Below are positions 45,045-53,032 of a stretch of 64,000 bases of DNA, piece by piece. Numbering within the stretch: position 1 is the stretch's first letter; each line of letters opens with the position of its first letter. The stretch spans positions 1 to 64,000 of the forward strand of contig NZ_LT608315.1 of the NCBI RefSeq assembly GCF_900095825.1. Reading direction: 5' to 3'. The translations under genes were made by a program, and so were the position numbers. The stretch comes from Acidaminococcus massiliensis. Its GTDB lineage: Bacteria > Bacillota > Negativicutes > Acidaminococcales > Acidaminococcaceae. The notes below the pieces were generated by a model. It ran no database searches. It was not told where the DNA came from and saw only the letters and a program-made list of their open reading frames with translations.

Positions 45045-48000
45045 TTATTCAGCGTCCAGTTTTACATAGCCAGCCAGACGTTCTTCAGCATCTTTCTTGG
45101 TCTTGGCATACAGGTCTTCTGCAATGTCAGGGAACCCTTTAGCCAGGGAAGCATACCGTACTTCGCCCTTCAGGAAGTTTTCGAATTCATCGAAGTTCGG
45201 AGTCTTGGTGCTATCCAGGAAGAAGGACTTCTTGCCTTCTGCCTTCAGGGTCGGGTTGTACCGGAAGCAGCTCCAGTAACCGCAGTCAACAGCAGCCTTG
45301 GCTTCCAGGAAGGAGTGGTTCATGCCTCTCTTGATACCATGGTTGATGCAGGGGCTGTAGCAGATGATCAGGGAAGGACCATGGTAAGCTTCAGCTTCCC
45401 GGATGGCCTTCAGAGCCTGGTTCTTATCAGCACCCAGGTTGATCTGAGCTACATAGACATAACCATAGGTCATGGCCATCATGCCCAGGTCCTTCTTCTT
45501 GGTGCGCTTACCGGAAGCAGCGAACTGAGCAACAGCTGCTTCAGGAGTGGACTTGGAGGATTGTCCGCCGGTGTTGGAGTAAACTTCGGTATCGAATACC
45601 ATGACGTTTACATCATCGCCGGAGGCCAGTACGTGATCCAATCCGCCGTAACCGATATCATAGGACCAGCCGTCGCCGCCGAAGATCCACTGAGAACGTT
45701 TCACGAAGAACTGTTTGGATTCATACAGTTTTTCCAGTTCAGGTTTGCCGGCTTTTTCAGCTTCCAGCAGTTCAACCAGTTTTTCAGCACGGGCACGAGA
45801 GCCTTCGCCTTCGTCCTTGTTGGCGATCCAGTCTTCCATGGCAGCCTTCAGGTCAGCGGAAGCAACCGCTTCAGCAGCCTTCATTTCGTCTACCAGACGA
45901 TCCCGGACAGCCTTTACGCCCAGATACATGCCCAGACCGAATTCAGCGTTGTCTTCGAACAGGGAGTTGGACCAAGCAGGGCCATGGCCTTTGTGGTTGG
46001 TGGTGTACGGCATGGAAGGAGCAGCAGCAGCCCAAATGGAGGAGCAGCCGGTAGCATTGGCGATCATCATACGGTCACCAACCAGCTGGGTAACCAGTTT
46101 GGCATACGGAGTTTCGCCGCAGCCTGCGCAGGCACCGGAGAATTCCAGCAGGGGCTGTTCGAACTGAGAGCCCTTGACAGTAGCAGTGGACATGGGGTTG
46201 GCTTTCGGAGCGACCTTGTTCACTACATAATCCCAGATAGGAGCGCGGCCTTCCTGAGTAGCGAAAGGTTTCATGGCCAGAGCCTTGTTGCCTTTCATGC
46301 CCGGGCAGGCATCCACGCAGTTGGAGCAGCCTTGGCAGTCCATCGGGCTCACGGTGATGCAGAAGTTCAGGCCTTTTGCACCCAGAGCCGGTTTGGTCTT
46401 CAGGCCTTCCGGAGCGTTCTTGACTTCTTCATCAGTCAGCAGGAACGGACGGATGGCAGCGTGCGGGCACATGATGGCGCACTGGTTGCACTGGATGCAG
46501 TTTTCAATGTTCCATTCAGGAACGTTGATGGCAATACCGCGTTTTTCCAGAGCAGCAGTACCGGACGGGAAGGTACCATTGGCCTGGCCCATCAGGGTGC
46601 TGACCGGCAGGCTGTCGCCTTCTTGTTCCGTCATGGGGATCATGATATTGTCATAGAAGTCGTTGCCGATCTTCTTGTACAGCGGTTCATCCTGAGCGTT
46701 AGCCCATTCAGCAGGGATGTCGATCTTCTTGATGGCATTGACGCCCTGATCCACAGCAGCGTTGTTCATGTCAACGACCTTCTGGCCTTTCTTGCCATAG
46801 GAAGCGACGATGGATTCCTTCAGGTACTTCACAGCATCTTCCACGGGGATGACGTTGGCCAGTTTGAAGAATGCGGACTGCATGATCATGTTGATACGGC
46901 CGCCCAGACCGATGTCGGAAGCAATCTTCACAGCATCGATGGTGTAGAATTGGATGTTGTTCACAGCCAGGTAGCGTTTCAGCTGGCCAGGCAGTTCCTT
47001 ATCCAGTTCTTCAACGGTCCAAGGGCAGTTCAGCAGGAATACGCCGCCTTTTTTCAGGCCGTTGGCTACATTGTAACGATGTACATAAGAAGGATTGTGT
47101 ACAGCTACATAGTCAGCGAAGTTGATCAGGAACGGCATATGGATCGGGGTATGGCCGAAACGCAGGTGAGATACGGTGATACCGCCGGACTTCTTGGAGT
47201 CGTAAGCGAAGTAGCCCTGTGCGTACATATCGGTCTTGTCGCCGATGATCTTGATGGCCATCTTGTTGGCACCGACGGTACCATCGGAACCCAGGCCCCA
47301 GAACTTGCAGGATACAGTCCCTTTCGGGGTGATATCCAGGGTCTTTTCTTTCGGCAGGGAGGTGTTGGTCACATCATCCACAATGCCTACGGTGAAGTGG
47401 TCTTTGGGTTCAGCAGCCTTCAGGTTGTCGAATACAGCCAGGACATCGCCAGGATAGAATTCCTTGGAGCCCAGGCCATAGCGGCCGCCAACGATCAGAG
47501 GCCGTTCAGCCTTGTTGTAGAACATGTCACGGACATCCAGGTACAGAGGTTCGCCGTTGGAACCAGGTTCCTTGGTCCGATCCAGGACAGCAATCCGTTT
47601 CACAGTCTTCGGCATAGCTTCGAAGAAGTGTTTTTCGGAGAACGGACGATACAGGTGAACGTTCACAACGCCGACCTTTTCGCCTTCAGCAACCAGCAGT
47701 TTGACTACTTCTTCAACGGTCTGAGCGCCGCTGCCCATGATGACAACAACGTTTTCAGCATCGGGAGCACCGGTGTAGTTGAACAGTTTGTAGTCACGGC
47801 CGGTCAGTTTGCTGATTTCATTCATATAGCCTTCAACGATTTCCGGCAGAGCCAGATAGTATTTGTTGACGGCTTCACGGGTCTGGAAGTCGATATCCGG
47901 GTTTTGGTTGGTGCCGCGGATCACAGGATGATCCGGGTTCAGCGCATTTTCACGGAATTTCTTCAGTTCATCGTAGTCGACCAGTTTTTTCAGGTCTTCA

Positions 48001-48560
48001 TAGTCCAGCAGTTCGATCTTCTGGATTTCGTGAGAAGTACGGAACCCATCGAAGAAGTTCAGGAAAGGAACATGGCCTTTGATAGCGGACAGATGAGCAA
48101 CTGCAGTCAGGTCCATAACTTCCTGGACGCCGCTTTCAGCCAGCATAGCGAAACCGGTCTGACGTGCAGCCATGACGTCACTGTGGTCACCGAAGATGTT
48201 CAGAGAGCTGGTGGCAACGCAGCGGGCAGCTACATCGAATACTGCAGGCAGCAGTTCACCGGCGATTTTGTACATGTTCGGGATCATCAGCAGCAAGCCC
48301 TGGGATGCGGTATAAGTCGTGGTCAGAGCACCGGAAGACAGAGAGCCGTGCACAGCACCGGCAGCACCTGCTTCAGACTGCATTTCCATGATTTGTACCG
48401 GGCGATCGAAAATGTTCTTCTTGCCATGAGAAGCCCATTCATCACTTGCTTCTGCCATCGGAGAAGAAGGAGTGATCGGGTAGATCGCTGCAACTTCCGT
48501 AAACGCATAAGAAGCATATGCGGCTGCGGTGTTGCCATCCATTGTCTTCATTTTTTTCAT
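45045..48560 (-). CDS. nifJ: pyruvate:ferredoxin (flavodoxin) oxidoreductase
   Basis: A 1171-residue single-chain PFOR, full length. Domain order is the N-terminal pyrimidine-binding domain (AAYASYAFTEVAAIYPITPSSPMAE, given as AYASYAFTEVA and IYPITPSSP), transketolase C-like and gamma domains, two 4Fe-4S motifs (CIQCNQCAIMCP and CQGCSNCVDACP, about 690-760), then the TPP-binding domain (GDGWSYDIGYGGLDH, YSNTGGQ). It oxidises pyruvate and CoA to acetyl-CoA and CO2, reducing ferredoxin, a central reaction in anaerobic metabolism. The ATG follows AGGGG by 9 bases. It is divergent from thiC, which makes the precursor of its TPP cofactor. Confidence 0.98.
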   Translation of the reverse strand: MKKMKTMDGNTAAAYASYAFTEVAAIYPITPSSPMAEASDEWASHGKKNIFDRPVQIMEMQSEAGAAGAVHGSLSSGALTTTYTASQGLLLMIPNMYKIAGELLPAVFDVAARCVATSSLNIFGDHSDVMAARQTGFAMLAESGVQEVMDLTAVAHLSAIKGHVPFLNFFDGFRTSHEIQKIELLDYEDLKKLVDYDELKKFRENALNPDHPVIRGTNQNPDIDFQTREAVNKYYLALPEIVEGYMNEISKLTGRDYKLFNYTGAPDAENVVVIMGSGAQTVEEVVKLLVAEGEKVGVVNVHLYRPFSEKHFFEAMPKTVKRIAVLDRTKEPGSNGEPLYLDVRDMFYNKAERPLIVGGRYGLGSKEFYPGDVLAVFDNLKAAEPKDHFTVGIVDDVTNTSLPKEKTLDITPKGTVSCKFWGLGSDGTVGANKMAIKIIGDKTDMYAQGYFAYDSKKSGGITVSHLRFGHTPIHMPFLINFADYVAVHNPSYVHRYNVANGLKKGGVFLLNCPWTVEELDKELPGQLKRYLAVNNIQFYTIDAVKIASDIGLGGRINMIMQSAFFKLANVIPVEDAVKYLKESIVASYGKKGQKVVDMNNAAVDQGVNAIKKIDIPAEWANAQDEPLYKKIGNDFYDNIMIPMTEQEGDSLPVSTLMGQANGTFPSGTAALEKRGIAINVPEWNIENCIQCNQCAIMCPHAAIRPFLLTDEEVKNAPEGLKTKPALGAKGLNFCITVSPMDCQGCSNCVDACPGMKGNKALAMKPFATQEGRAPIWDYVVNKVAPKANPMSTATVKGSQFEQPLLEFSGACAGCGETPYAKLVTQLVGDRMMIANATGCSSIWAAAAPSMPYTTNHKGHGPAWSNSLFEDNAEFGLGMYLGVKAVRDRLVDEMKAAEAVASADLKAAMEDWIANKDEGEGSRARAEKLVELLEAEKAGKPELEKLYESKQFFVKRSQWIFGGDGWSYDIGYGGLDHVLASGDDVNVMVFDTEVYSNTGGQSSKSTPEAAVAQFAASGKRTKKKDLGMMAMTYGYVYVAQINLGADKNQALKAIREAEAYHGPSLIICYSPCINHGIKRGMNHSFLEAKAAVDCGYWSCFRYNPTLKAEGKKSFFLDSTKTPNFDEFENFLKGEVRYASLAKGFPDIAEDLYAKTKKDAEERLAGYVKLDAE

Positions 48561-48633
48561 TTTTAATAGCCCCTCTTTCTAAGAGATACTGACTACGATA
48601 GTAAGACTTCCATAGTCCCCCTAGTCGTCTATC

Positions 48634-48662
48634 ATTATATATCAAAATGAACAGAATCTCAA
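48634..48662 (-). promoter_or_regulatory. nifJ promoter
   Basis: Minus strand: TTGAGA (48662-48657), a 17-base spacer, perfect TATAAT (48639-48634). The leader is about 68 bases long. Confidence 0.8.
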
Positions 48663-48681
48663 ATAAATTTTTTGTTATTTG

Positions 48682-48706
48682 TAGACAATTTATTGCGAAT
48701 TGTCTA
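48682..48706. promoter_or_regulatory. inverted repeat between nifJ and thiC (operator candidate)
   Basis: A perfect 9-bp inverted repeat TAGACAATT / AATTGTCTA with a 7-base spacer. It lies about 20 bases upstream of the nifJ -35 and 33 bases upstream of the thiC -35. The binding protein is unknown; it does not match the Rex consensus. Confidence 0.5.
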
Positions 48707-48738
48707 ACTACTTGTAACTCTTCTTTTAAAATTTCTGG

Positions 48739-48767
48739 TTGCATTCTTTCTGTTTTTTTGTTAAAGT
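48739..48767 (+). promoter_or_regulatory. thiC promoter
   Basis: TTGCAT (48739-48744), a 17-base spacer, TAAAGT (48762-48767) with an extended TGT before it. Transcription would start right at the riboswitch. Confidence 0.65.
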
Positions 48768-48772
48768 GGAAA

Positions 48773-48857
48773 CATCACTAGGGGCGCTATCGCTGAGAGA
48801 CCTGACGGTCGACCCTTTGAACCTGATGCGGTTAATACCGCCGAAGGAAAGTGGTGA
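48773..48857 (+). ncRNA. TPP riboswitch aptamer (THI element)
   Basis: The conserved THI-box segments are all present in order: GGGGCGC, GCTGAGA, GACCCTTTGAACCTGAT, GCGGTTAATACCGCCG and AAGGAAAGTGG. The closing stem pairs CATCACT with the GTGGTG side. It lies directly in front of thiC. Confidence 0.96.
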
Positions 48858-48870
48858 GGCTGTTTTGTCG

Positions 48871-48905
48871 GGCCGCTTTCCATCCCAGGGAAGCGGCCTT
48901 TTTGT
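48871..48905 (+). terminator. expression-platform terminator of the TPP riboswitch
   Basis: GGCCGCTTTCC...GGAAGCGGCC then TTTTTG. The aptamer's 3' strand GGAAAGTGG (48846-48854) can pair with CCGCTTTCC (48873-48881) to form an antiterminator. TPP binding would release the terminator, so control is by transcription attenuation. Confidence 0.85.
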
Positions 48906-48931
48906 TCTATCCATGAAGGAGGATTTGTTTT

Positions 48932-50239
48932 ATGCTGACCCAAAGACAAGCTGCACTGCAGGGAAAAATCACTGACCAGATGGCGGAAGTAGCCCGCCAG
49001 GAAGGGGTAACTCCTGAATTCATCCGGGATGGAGTGGCCAAAGGCACCATCTGCATCCCCGCCAACATCAACCACAAGAACCTGATTCCCCGCGGAGTGG
49101 GCGAAGGCCTTTCCACCAAGGTGAACGCCAACATCGGGACTTCTTCTGCTTTCCCGGATCCCGCTCCGGAACTGGACAAACTGAAAGCCGCCATCGATGC
49201 CGGTGCTGATGCGATGATGGACCTTTCCACCGGCAACAACATCGATGCGTCCCGGAAGGCCATCATCGAACACTCCACCGTCATGGTGGGTACCGTCCCC
49301 ATTTATCAGGCTACGGTCCAGGCCATCAAAGCCCACGGCAAAGTGACAGAAATGGATAAAAACGATATCTTCACCGTGGTAGAACGGCAGGCCAAGGACG
49401 GAGCCGACTTCATGACCATGCACTGCGGCCTCACCCGCCAGTGCCTCCACAACCTGATCAGTGAGGGACGGGAAATGGATATCGTCAGCCGGGGCGGCTC
49501 CTTCCTTTCCGGCTGGATGCTCCACAACGGCAAAGAAAATCCCTTCTATGAATTTTATGACGAAATCCTGGACATCTGCGCCAAGTATGATGTGACCATC
49601 AGCCTGGGAGACGGCTGCCGTCCCGGATGCCTGGCAGATGCCACTGACCGGACCCAGATCCAGGAACTGCTGAATCTGGGCGAGCTGACCCAGCGGGCTT
49701 GGGCCAAAGGAGTACAGGTCATGGTGGAAGGCCCTGGGCATGTTCCCTACAACCAGATTGCTACCAACATGCAGCTCCAGAAACGGATCTGCCATGGCGC
49801 TCCCTTCTATGTGCTGGGGCCCCTGGTCACCGATATCGCTCCCGGTTACGACCACATCACTTCCGCCATCGGAGGCACCCTGGCCGCCTTCACCGGAGCC
49901 AACTTCCTGTGCTACGTGACTCCTGCGGAACATCTGGGGCTGCCGGATATCAATGACGTCCGGGAGGGGGTGGTCGCTGCCCGGATCGCCGGTCATGCCG
50001 CTGACGTGGCCAAAGGGCTGCCTTCCGCCGTAGCCCAAGACCTGGCCATGGCCAAAGCCCGGAAAGTACTGGATTGGGATAAGCAGCTGAGCCTGGCCAT
50101 CGATCCGGTCAAAGCCAAAGCCATCCGGTCCGCCAAGAACAAGAGCAGTGAAGAATACTGCTCCATGTGCGGCGACTACTGTGCTGTCAAAATCATGAAC
50201 GAATACATGGATGAAGTGAAAGCGAAGAAGAATCAATAA
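48932..50239 (+). CDS. thiC: phosphomethylpyrimidine synthase ThiC
   Basis: A 435-residue radical SAM enzyme that rearranges aminoimidazole ribotide to hydroxymethylpyrimidine phosphate, the pyrimidine half of thiamine. The C-terminal cluster motif CSMCGDYCAVK (CX2CX4C) is intact, and the FMTMHCGL, SRGGSF and MVEGPGHVP blocks are typical. It is the short bacterial form without the N-terminal extension of the E. coli enzyme. GAAGGAGG precedes the ATG. It is the only thiamine biosynthesis gene in view. Confidence 0.98.
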   Translation: MLTQRQAALQGKITDQMAEVARQEGVTPEFIRDGVAKGTICIPANINHKNLIPRGVGEGLSTKVNANIGTSSAFPDPAPELDKLKAAIDAGADAMMDLSTGNNIDASRKAIIEHSTVMVGTVPIYQATVQAIKAHGKVTEMDKNDIFTVVERQAKDGADFMTMHCGLTRQCLHNLISEGREMDIVSRGGSFLSGWMLHNGKENPFYEFYDEILDICAKYDVTISLGDGCRPGCLADATDRTQIQELLNLGELTQRAWAKGVQVMVEGPGHVPYNQIATNMQLQKRICHGAPFYVLGPLVTDIAPGYDHITSAIGGTLAAFTGANFLCYVTPAEHLGLPDINDVREGVVAARIAGHAADVAKGLPSAVAQDLAMAKARKVLDWDKQLSLAIDPVKAKAIRSAKNKSSEEYCSMCGDYCAVKIMNEYMDEVKAKKNQ

Positions 50240-50292
50240 AGGACAAAAAATGGGCTGTTGCACCATGCAGCAGCCCATTTTTTGTCCTTTTA
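50238..50292. terminator. bidirectional terminator between thiC and the DUF3100 operon
   Basis: A long near-perfect inverted repeat (AAAGGACAAAAAATGGGCTG...CAGCCCATTTTTTGTCC) flanked by A- and T-tracts. It includes the thiC stop codon and reaches the stop codon of the converging gene. Confidence 0.9.
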
Positions 50293-50745
50293 AATCTGTC
50301 CCAGTGCCTTCAGGATCACTTCGGCGATGACGGCCGAACCCAGATAGGTACCGATGAAGATCACACAGGCCAGGACCACGATCCGCCAGCCCGTTTTCTT
50401 AAAGGCATCCATATCCTTCCCGATGGAAATCCCTGCATAAGCCAGGATCGGCGTACACAAGGCCAGGAAGCCTACTTCCTTCATATACATATTGACGATT
50501 TCCGAACCTGGGAACCCAGGATAAGTCAGGATGCAGCCCAGGGTGGTGATATAAGCCACTGCCGGGATGCCGCCGGGGAGCACCCGGGCGGCAATGATGC
50601 CCGCCAGAGAGATGGCGATCAGGATCACCATGCCGGGCACAGCGTCCAAAAAAGGAATGTTGCTGGAAAGAGCATTGGCCACCAGAGAAAGGAAAGCCGT
50701 GATGATGAGGACCAGCGTGGTTTCAGGCAGGGTAAACGTTCTCAT
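50290..50745 (-). CDS. small membrane protein paired with DUF3100 protein
   Basis: A 151-residue protein with four to five predicted membrane helices and no catalytic motif that I recognise. The start at 50745 (MRTFTLPETTLVLIITAF) overlaps the DUF3100 stop by 4 bases, so the two are translationally coupled and probably form one complex. I infer a two-subunit transporter, but no function is established from sequence. Confidence 0.75.
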   Translation of the reverse strand: MRTFTLPETTLVLIITAFLSLVANALSSNIPFLDAVPGMVILIAISLAGIIAARVLPGGIPAVAYITTLGCILTYPGFPGSEIVNMYMKEVGFLALCTPILAYAGISIGKDMDAFKKTGWRIVVLACVIFIGTYLGSAVIAEVILKALGQI

Positions 50746-51542
50746 TTTCCTTCCTCCTCTTTGGTCAGCACATGACCGTATTTGATGATGCAGCATTTCT
50801 TATAGAGCCATTCCGTCATGGGCAGAGCCAGGAACACAGCCATATACACCCCGTCCAGACCGGAAAGCATATTGGAAGCGGTGGCAAAAGCAGCCAGCTG
50901 GTCAGCCATTTCCGGATACATGACGGTGAGTGTCCCCAGGGAAGCGGACATCATGCTGGCGCTCCCCACCCCGGAAGCCATGGCCAGGGAATAGGGATGG
51001 AAGATCTTCAAGGCAGCCAGGAAAGAAGCCATAATCCCGAAGAACACGGTGCCACAGACAGTCCCTGCAATGTACACGCTCATAACGCCCCGGCCTTCCG
51101 GCGTATCCAGGCCGTACTTTTCACCGATCAGGGCCACATTGGGTTCCCGGGCGATGGAATGGGCGGCTCCGATGGTCTCCCGTTTCAGTCCAAAGGCCAC
51201 TGCCAGAGGCACTCCCAGGAAGACCGTCCCCAGGTTCCCGAATTCCTGGAGGATCAGGGCAGGGCTGGCGCTGATGATCTTCGGCAGGGTGGGCCCCACC
51301 AGGGTCCCATAACGGGCCATGAGCAGCATCAGTGTGATGCCTACCAGGGACCCGGCGTCTTCCATATCCTTTTGTTTGGTCAGTTTGAAAAAGTTGGGAG
51401 TGGTCAGGATCCCCAGAATCAAGGCATACAGCATGGGGACGAACACCACTTTCCCCGGCCCCAGGCTAAAGGACTTGATACCGATCAGTTCAGCGATGAC
51501 CACCAAGGCCATGGCCGTAATGTGCAGTTTCCAATTAATCAT
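50742..51542 (-). CDS. DUF3100 family membrane protein
   Basis: A 266-residue protein with about seven membrane helices, recognised as DUF3100 by its N-terminal HITAMALVVIAELIG and SLGPGKVVFVPMLYAL, and a second-half MASGVGSASMMSASLGTL. The function of DUF3100 is unknown. The start at 51542 (MINWKLH) overlaps the amidohydrolase stop by 8 bases; the small membrane protein follows with a 4-base overlap. This tight coupling suggests transport of the hydrolase's substrate or product. Confidence 0.82.
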   Translation of the reverse strand: MINWKLHITAMALVVIAELIGIKSFSLGPGKVVFVPMLYALILGILTTPNFFKLTKQKDMEDAGSLVGITLMLLMARYGTLVGPTLPKIISASPALILQEFGNLGTVFLGVPLAVAFGLKRETIGAAHSIAREPNVALIGEKYGLDTPEGRGVMSVYIAGTVCGTVFFGIMASFLAALKIFHPYSLAMASGVGSASMMSASLGTLTVMYPEMADQLAAFATASNMLSGLDGVYMAVFLALPMTEWLYKKCCIIKYGHVLTKEEEGK

Positions 51543-52872
51543 GGTCGGGTTCCTCCTCGCTGAAATAGCCATCCAGTTTGGCAATGTATTGTTCTTTGGT
51601 GAGCGCCGGTTTGAAATCGGCCAGGATTTTCTTGGCTTCCTTGGCATCGTCGCTCAGCAGGTCGATGACCATGCCTGCGAAGGCTTTCCCGGGCAGCAGT
51701 GCCGCCGCTTTGAAATCCACCACTTTGAAGTCCGGTCCGTGGAGCAGTCCATCCACCCCACCGATGAAGGGATGGATGGCCGGCATCAGATGGGACACAT
51801 CCCCCATGTCCGTAGAAGCACTGAAATGCCCCGCATTGGTGATTTTCACCGCTGGGAACGCTTCCTGGGCATTGTGGACGAACAGTTCATTCATTTCCTG
51901 GTTGCAGATGAGAGGCAGCTGGCCGGGCAGGGTATCGATGTTCACCTTGGCTCCGATAGCGGCACCTCCTGCCCGGAGGGCTGCATCCACCTTGGCGTTG
52001 GTCCGGTCGATGGCATCCATGGTCTTGGCCCGGACATAGGTCTCGATCCGCACATCGTCGGGCACATTGTTCACCAGGTCCCCGCCTTTGGTGATGATGG
52101 GATGGACCCGGATAGCATCGTCATCCCGGAAAGTCTCCCGCAGGGCATTGATTCCCATGATTCCCAGCATGGCGGCATTCAAGGCATTGATTCCCTGGTC
52201 CGGAGCATCAGCGGCGTGGGCGGCTTTCCCCACATACTGGATGGTCTTGCCGATGAATCCGTTGCTGCTGGTACCGATGGCCACCACCGGCTCCGGAGTC
52301 TTTTTCTGGGAATGGATCATCATGGCCATGTCGATGTCATCGAATTCCCCTTCGTAGATCAATTCCCCTTTCCCATGGAGAAAATGGAGCTTCCCCTCCT
52401 TCCGCAGCTTTTTCCGGTAAGCAATCTGGACGTATTCTTCCGCCGGCACCCCGAAGAATACCACATTGCCGCGCAAGTCCTTCATGGCCCCGGTCTTAGC
52501 CAGCCCGTAGGCAGCTGCCAGCATGGAGGACTGCTGCATATGATGACCGCAGGCATGGGCCGCCCCTGTATCCGGATCCGCTTTGGGATGTTCCGGACAG
52601 CCGATGGCATCCAATTCACCCAGGATGGCGATGGTAGGACCTGGCTTCCCGCCCTTCAGCACCCCTTTGACGGCTGTGATGGCCATTCCCTTCCGATAGG
52701 GGATCCCCAGTTTGTCGAACTGTGCTGCCAGTTTTGCAGAAGTCTTGAATTCCTTGAAGCCAAATTCCGGCTCAGAAGCCACATCCGCTGCATAATCCTG
52801 CAGTTCCTGTGCAGAATCGTCGATCATCTTGAACACTTTTTGTTTCAATACTTCCTTATCCGTGATTTCCAC
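51535..52872 (-). CDS. M20D amidohydrolase, AbgB-like (aminobenzoyl-glutamate hydrolase subunit B type)
   Basis: A 445-residue metallopeptidase-family amidohydrolase. Metal-site motifs are GELDAIGCPEH, AAHACGHHMQ and PAEEYVQ, and the dimerisation domain contains GKAAHAADAPDQG. The overall pattern is closest to AbgB, which with AbgA cleaves p-aminobenzoyl-glutamate. Other M20D members hydrolyse N-acyl amino acids. It leads a three-gene operon with the DUF3100 pair, from the promoter at 52903-52931. Confidence 0.87.
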   Translation of the reverse strand: MEITDKEVLKQKVFKMIDDSAQELQDYAADVASEPEFGFKEFKTSAKLAAQFDKLGIPYRKGMAITAVKGVLKGGKPGPTIAILGELDAIGCPEHPKADPDTGAAHACGHHMQQSSMLAAAYGLAKTGAMKDLRGNVVFFGVPAEEYVQIAYRKKLRKEGKLHFLHGKGELIYEGEFDDIDMAMMIHSQKKTPEPVVAIGTSSNGFIGKTIQYVGKAAHAADAPDQGINALNAAMLGIMGINALRETFRDDDAIRVHPIITKGGDLVNNVPDDVRIETYVRAKTMDAIDRTNAKVDAALRAGGAAIGAKVNIDTLPGQLPLICNQEMNELFVHNAQEAFPAVKITNAGHFSASTDMGDVSHLMPAIHPFIGGVDGLLHGPDFKVVDFKAAALLPGKAFAGMVIDLLSDDAKEAKKILADFKPALTKEQYIAKLDGYFSEEEPDHD

Positions 52873-52902
52873 TCCCCTAATGAAAAATGATTGTACGTCC
52901 TT

Positions 52903-52931
52903 ATAATACTCTTATTTCACATTTTTATCAA
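52903..52931 (-). promoter_or_regulatory. promoter of the AbgB-like/DUF3100 operon
   Basis: Minus strand: TTGATA (52931-52926), a 17-base spacer, TATTAT (52908-52903). The -35 overlaps the perfect palindrome AACAAATTTGTT (52930-52941). Confidence 0.75.
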
Positions 52932-52971
52932 CAAATTTGTTTTATTTTACATAAGTAACTGTTTTTGTTAC
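52930..52971. promoter_or_regulatory. two palindromes upstream of the AbgB-like operon
   Basis: A 12-bp perfect palindrome AACAAATTTGTT (52930-52941) overlaps the -35. GTAAC-N7-GTTAC (52955-52971) lies just upstream. Both could be regulator sites; no regulator gene is adjacent. Confidence 0.4.
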
Positions 52972-52980
52972 GTTTTGGGT

Positions 52981-53015
52981 GTAAAAGAAAGGGCTGTTGC
53001 ACATGCAACAGTCCC
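52981..53015 (-). terminator. terminator after the glycerate kinase gene
   Basis: Minus strand: GGGACTGTTGCA...TGCAACAGCCC then TTTCTTTTAC. Confidence 0.85.
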
Positions 53016-53032
53016 TCTCTGTCAGCAGCCCC

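Noticed and set aside
45315-48566. 1083-codon open frame opposite nifJ
   Set aside because: The same codon-bias shadow. nifJ is unmistakable on the minus strand, and the plus-strand product has no family features.
48682-48706. Rex redox-regulator site upstream of nifJ
   Set aside because: The inverted repeat is perfect but does not match TTGTGAA-N4-TTCACAA, so I left the regulator unnamed.
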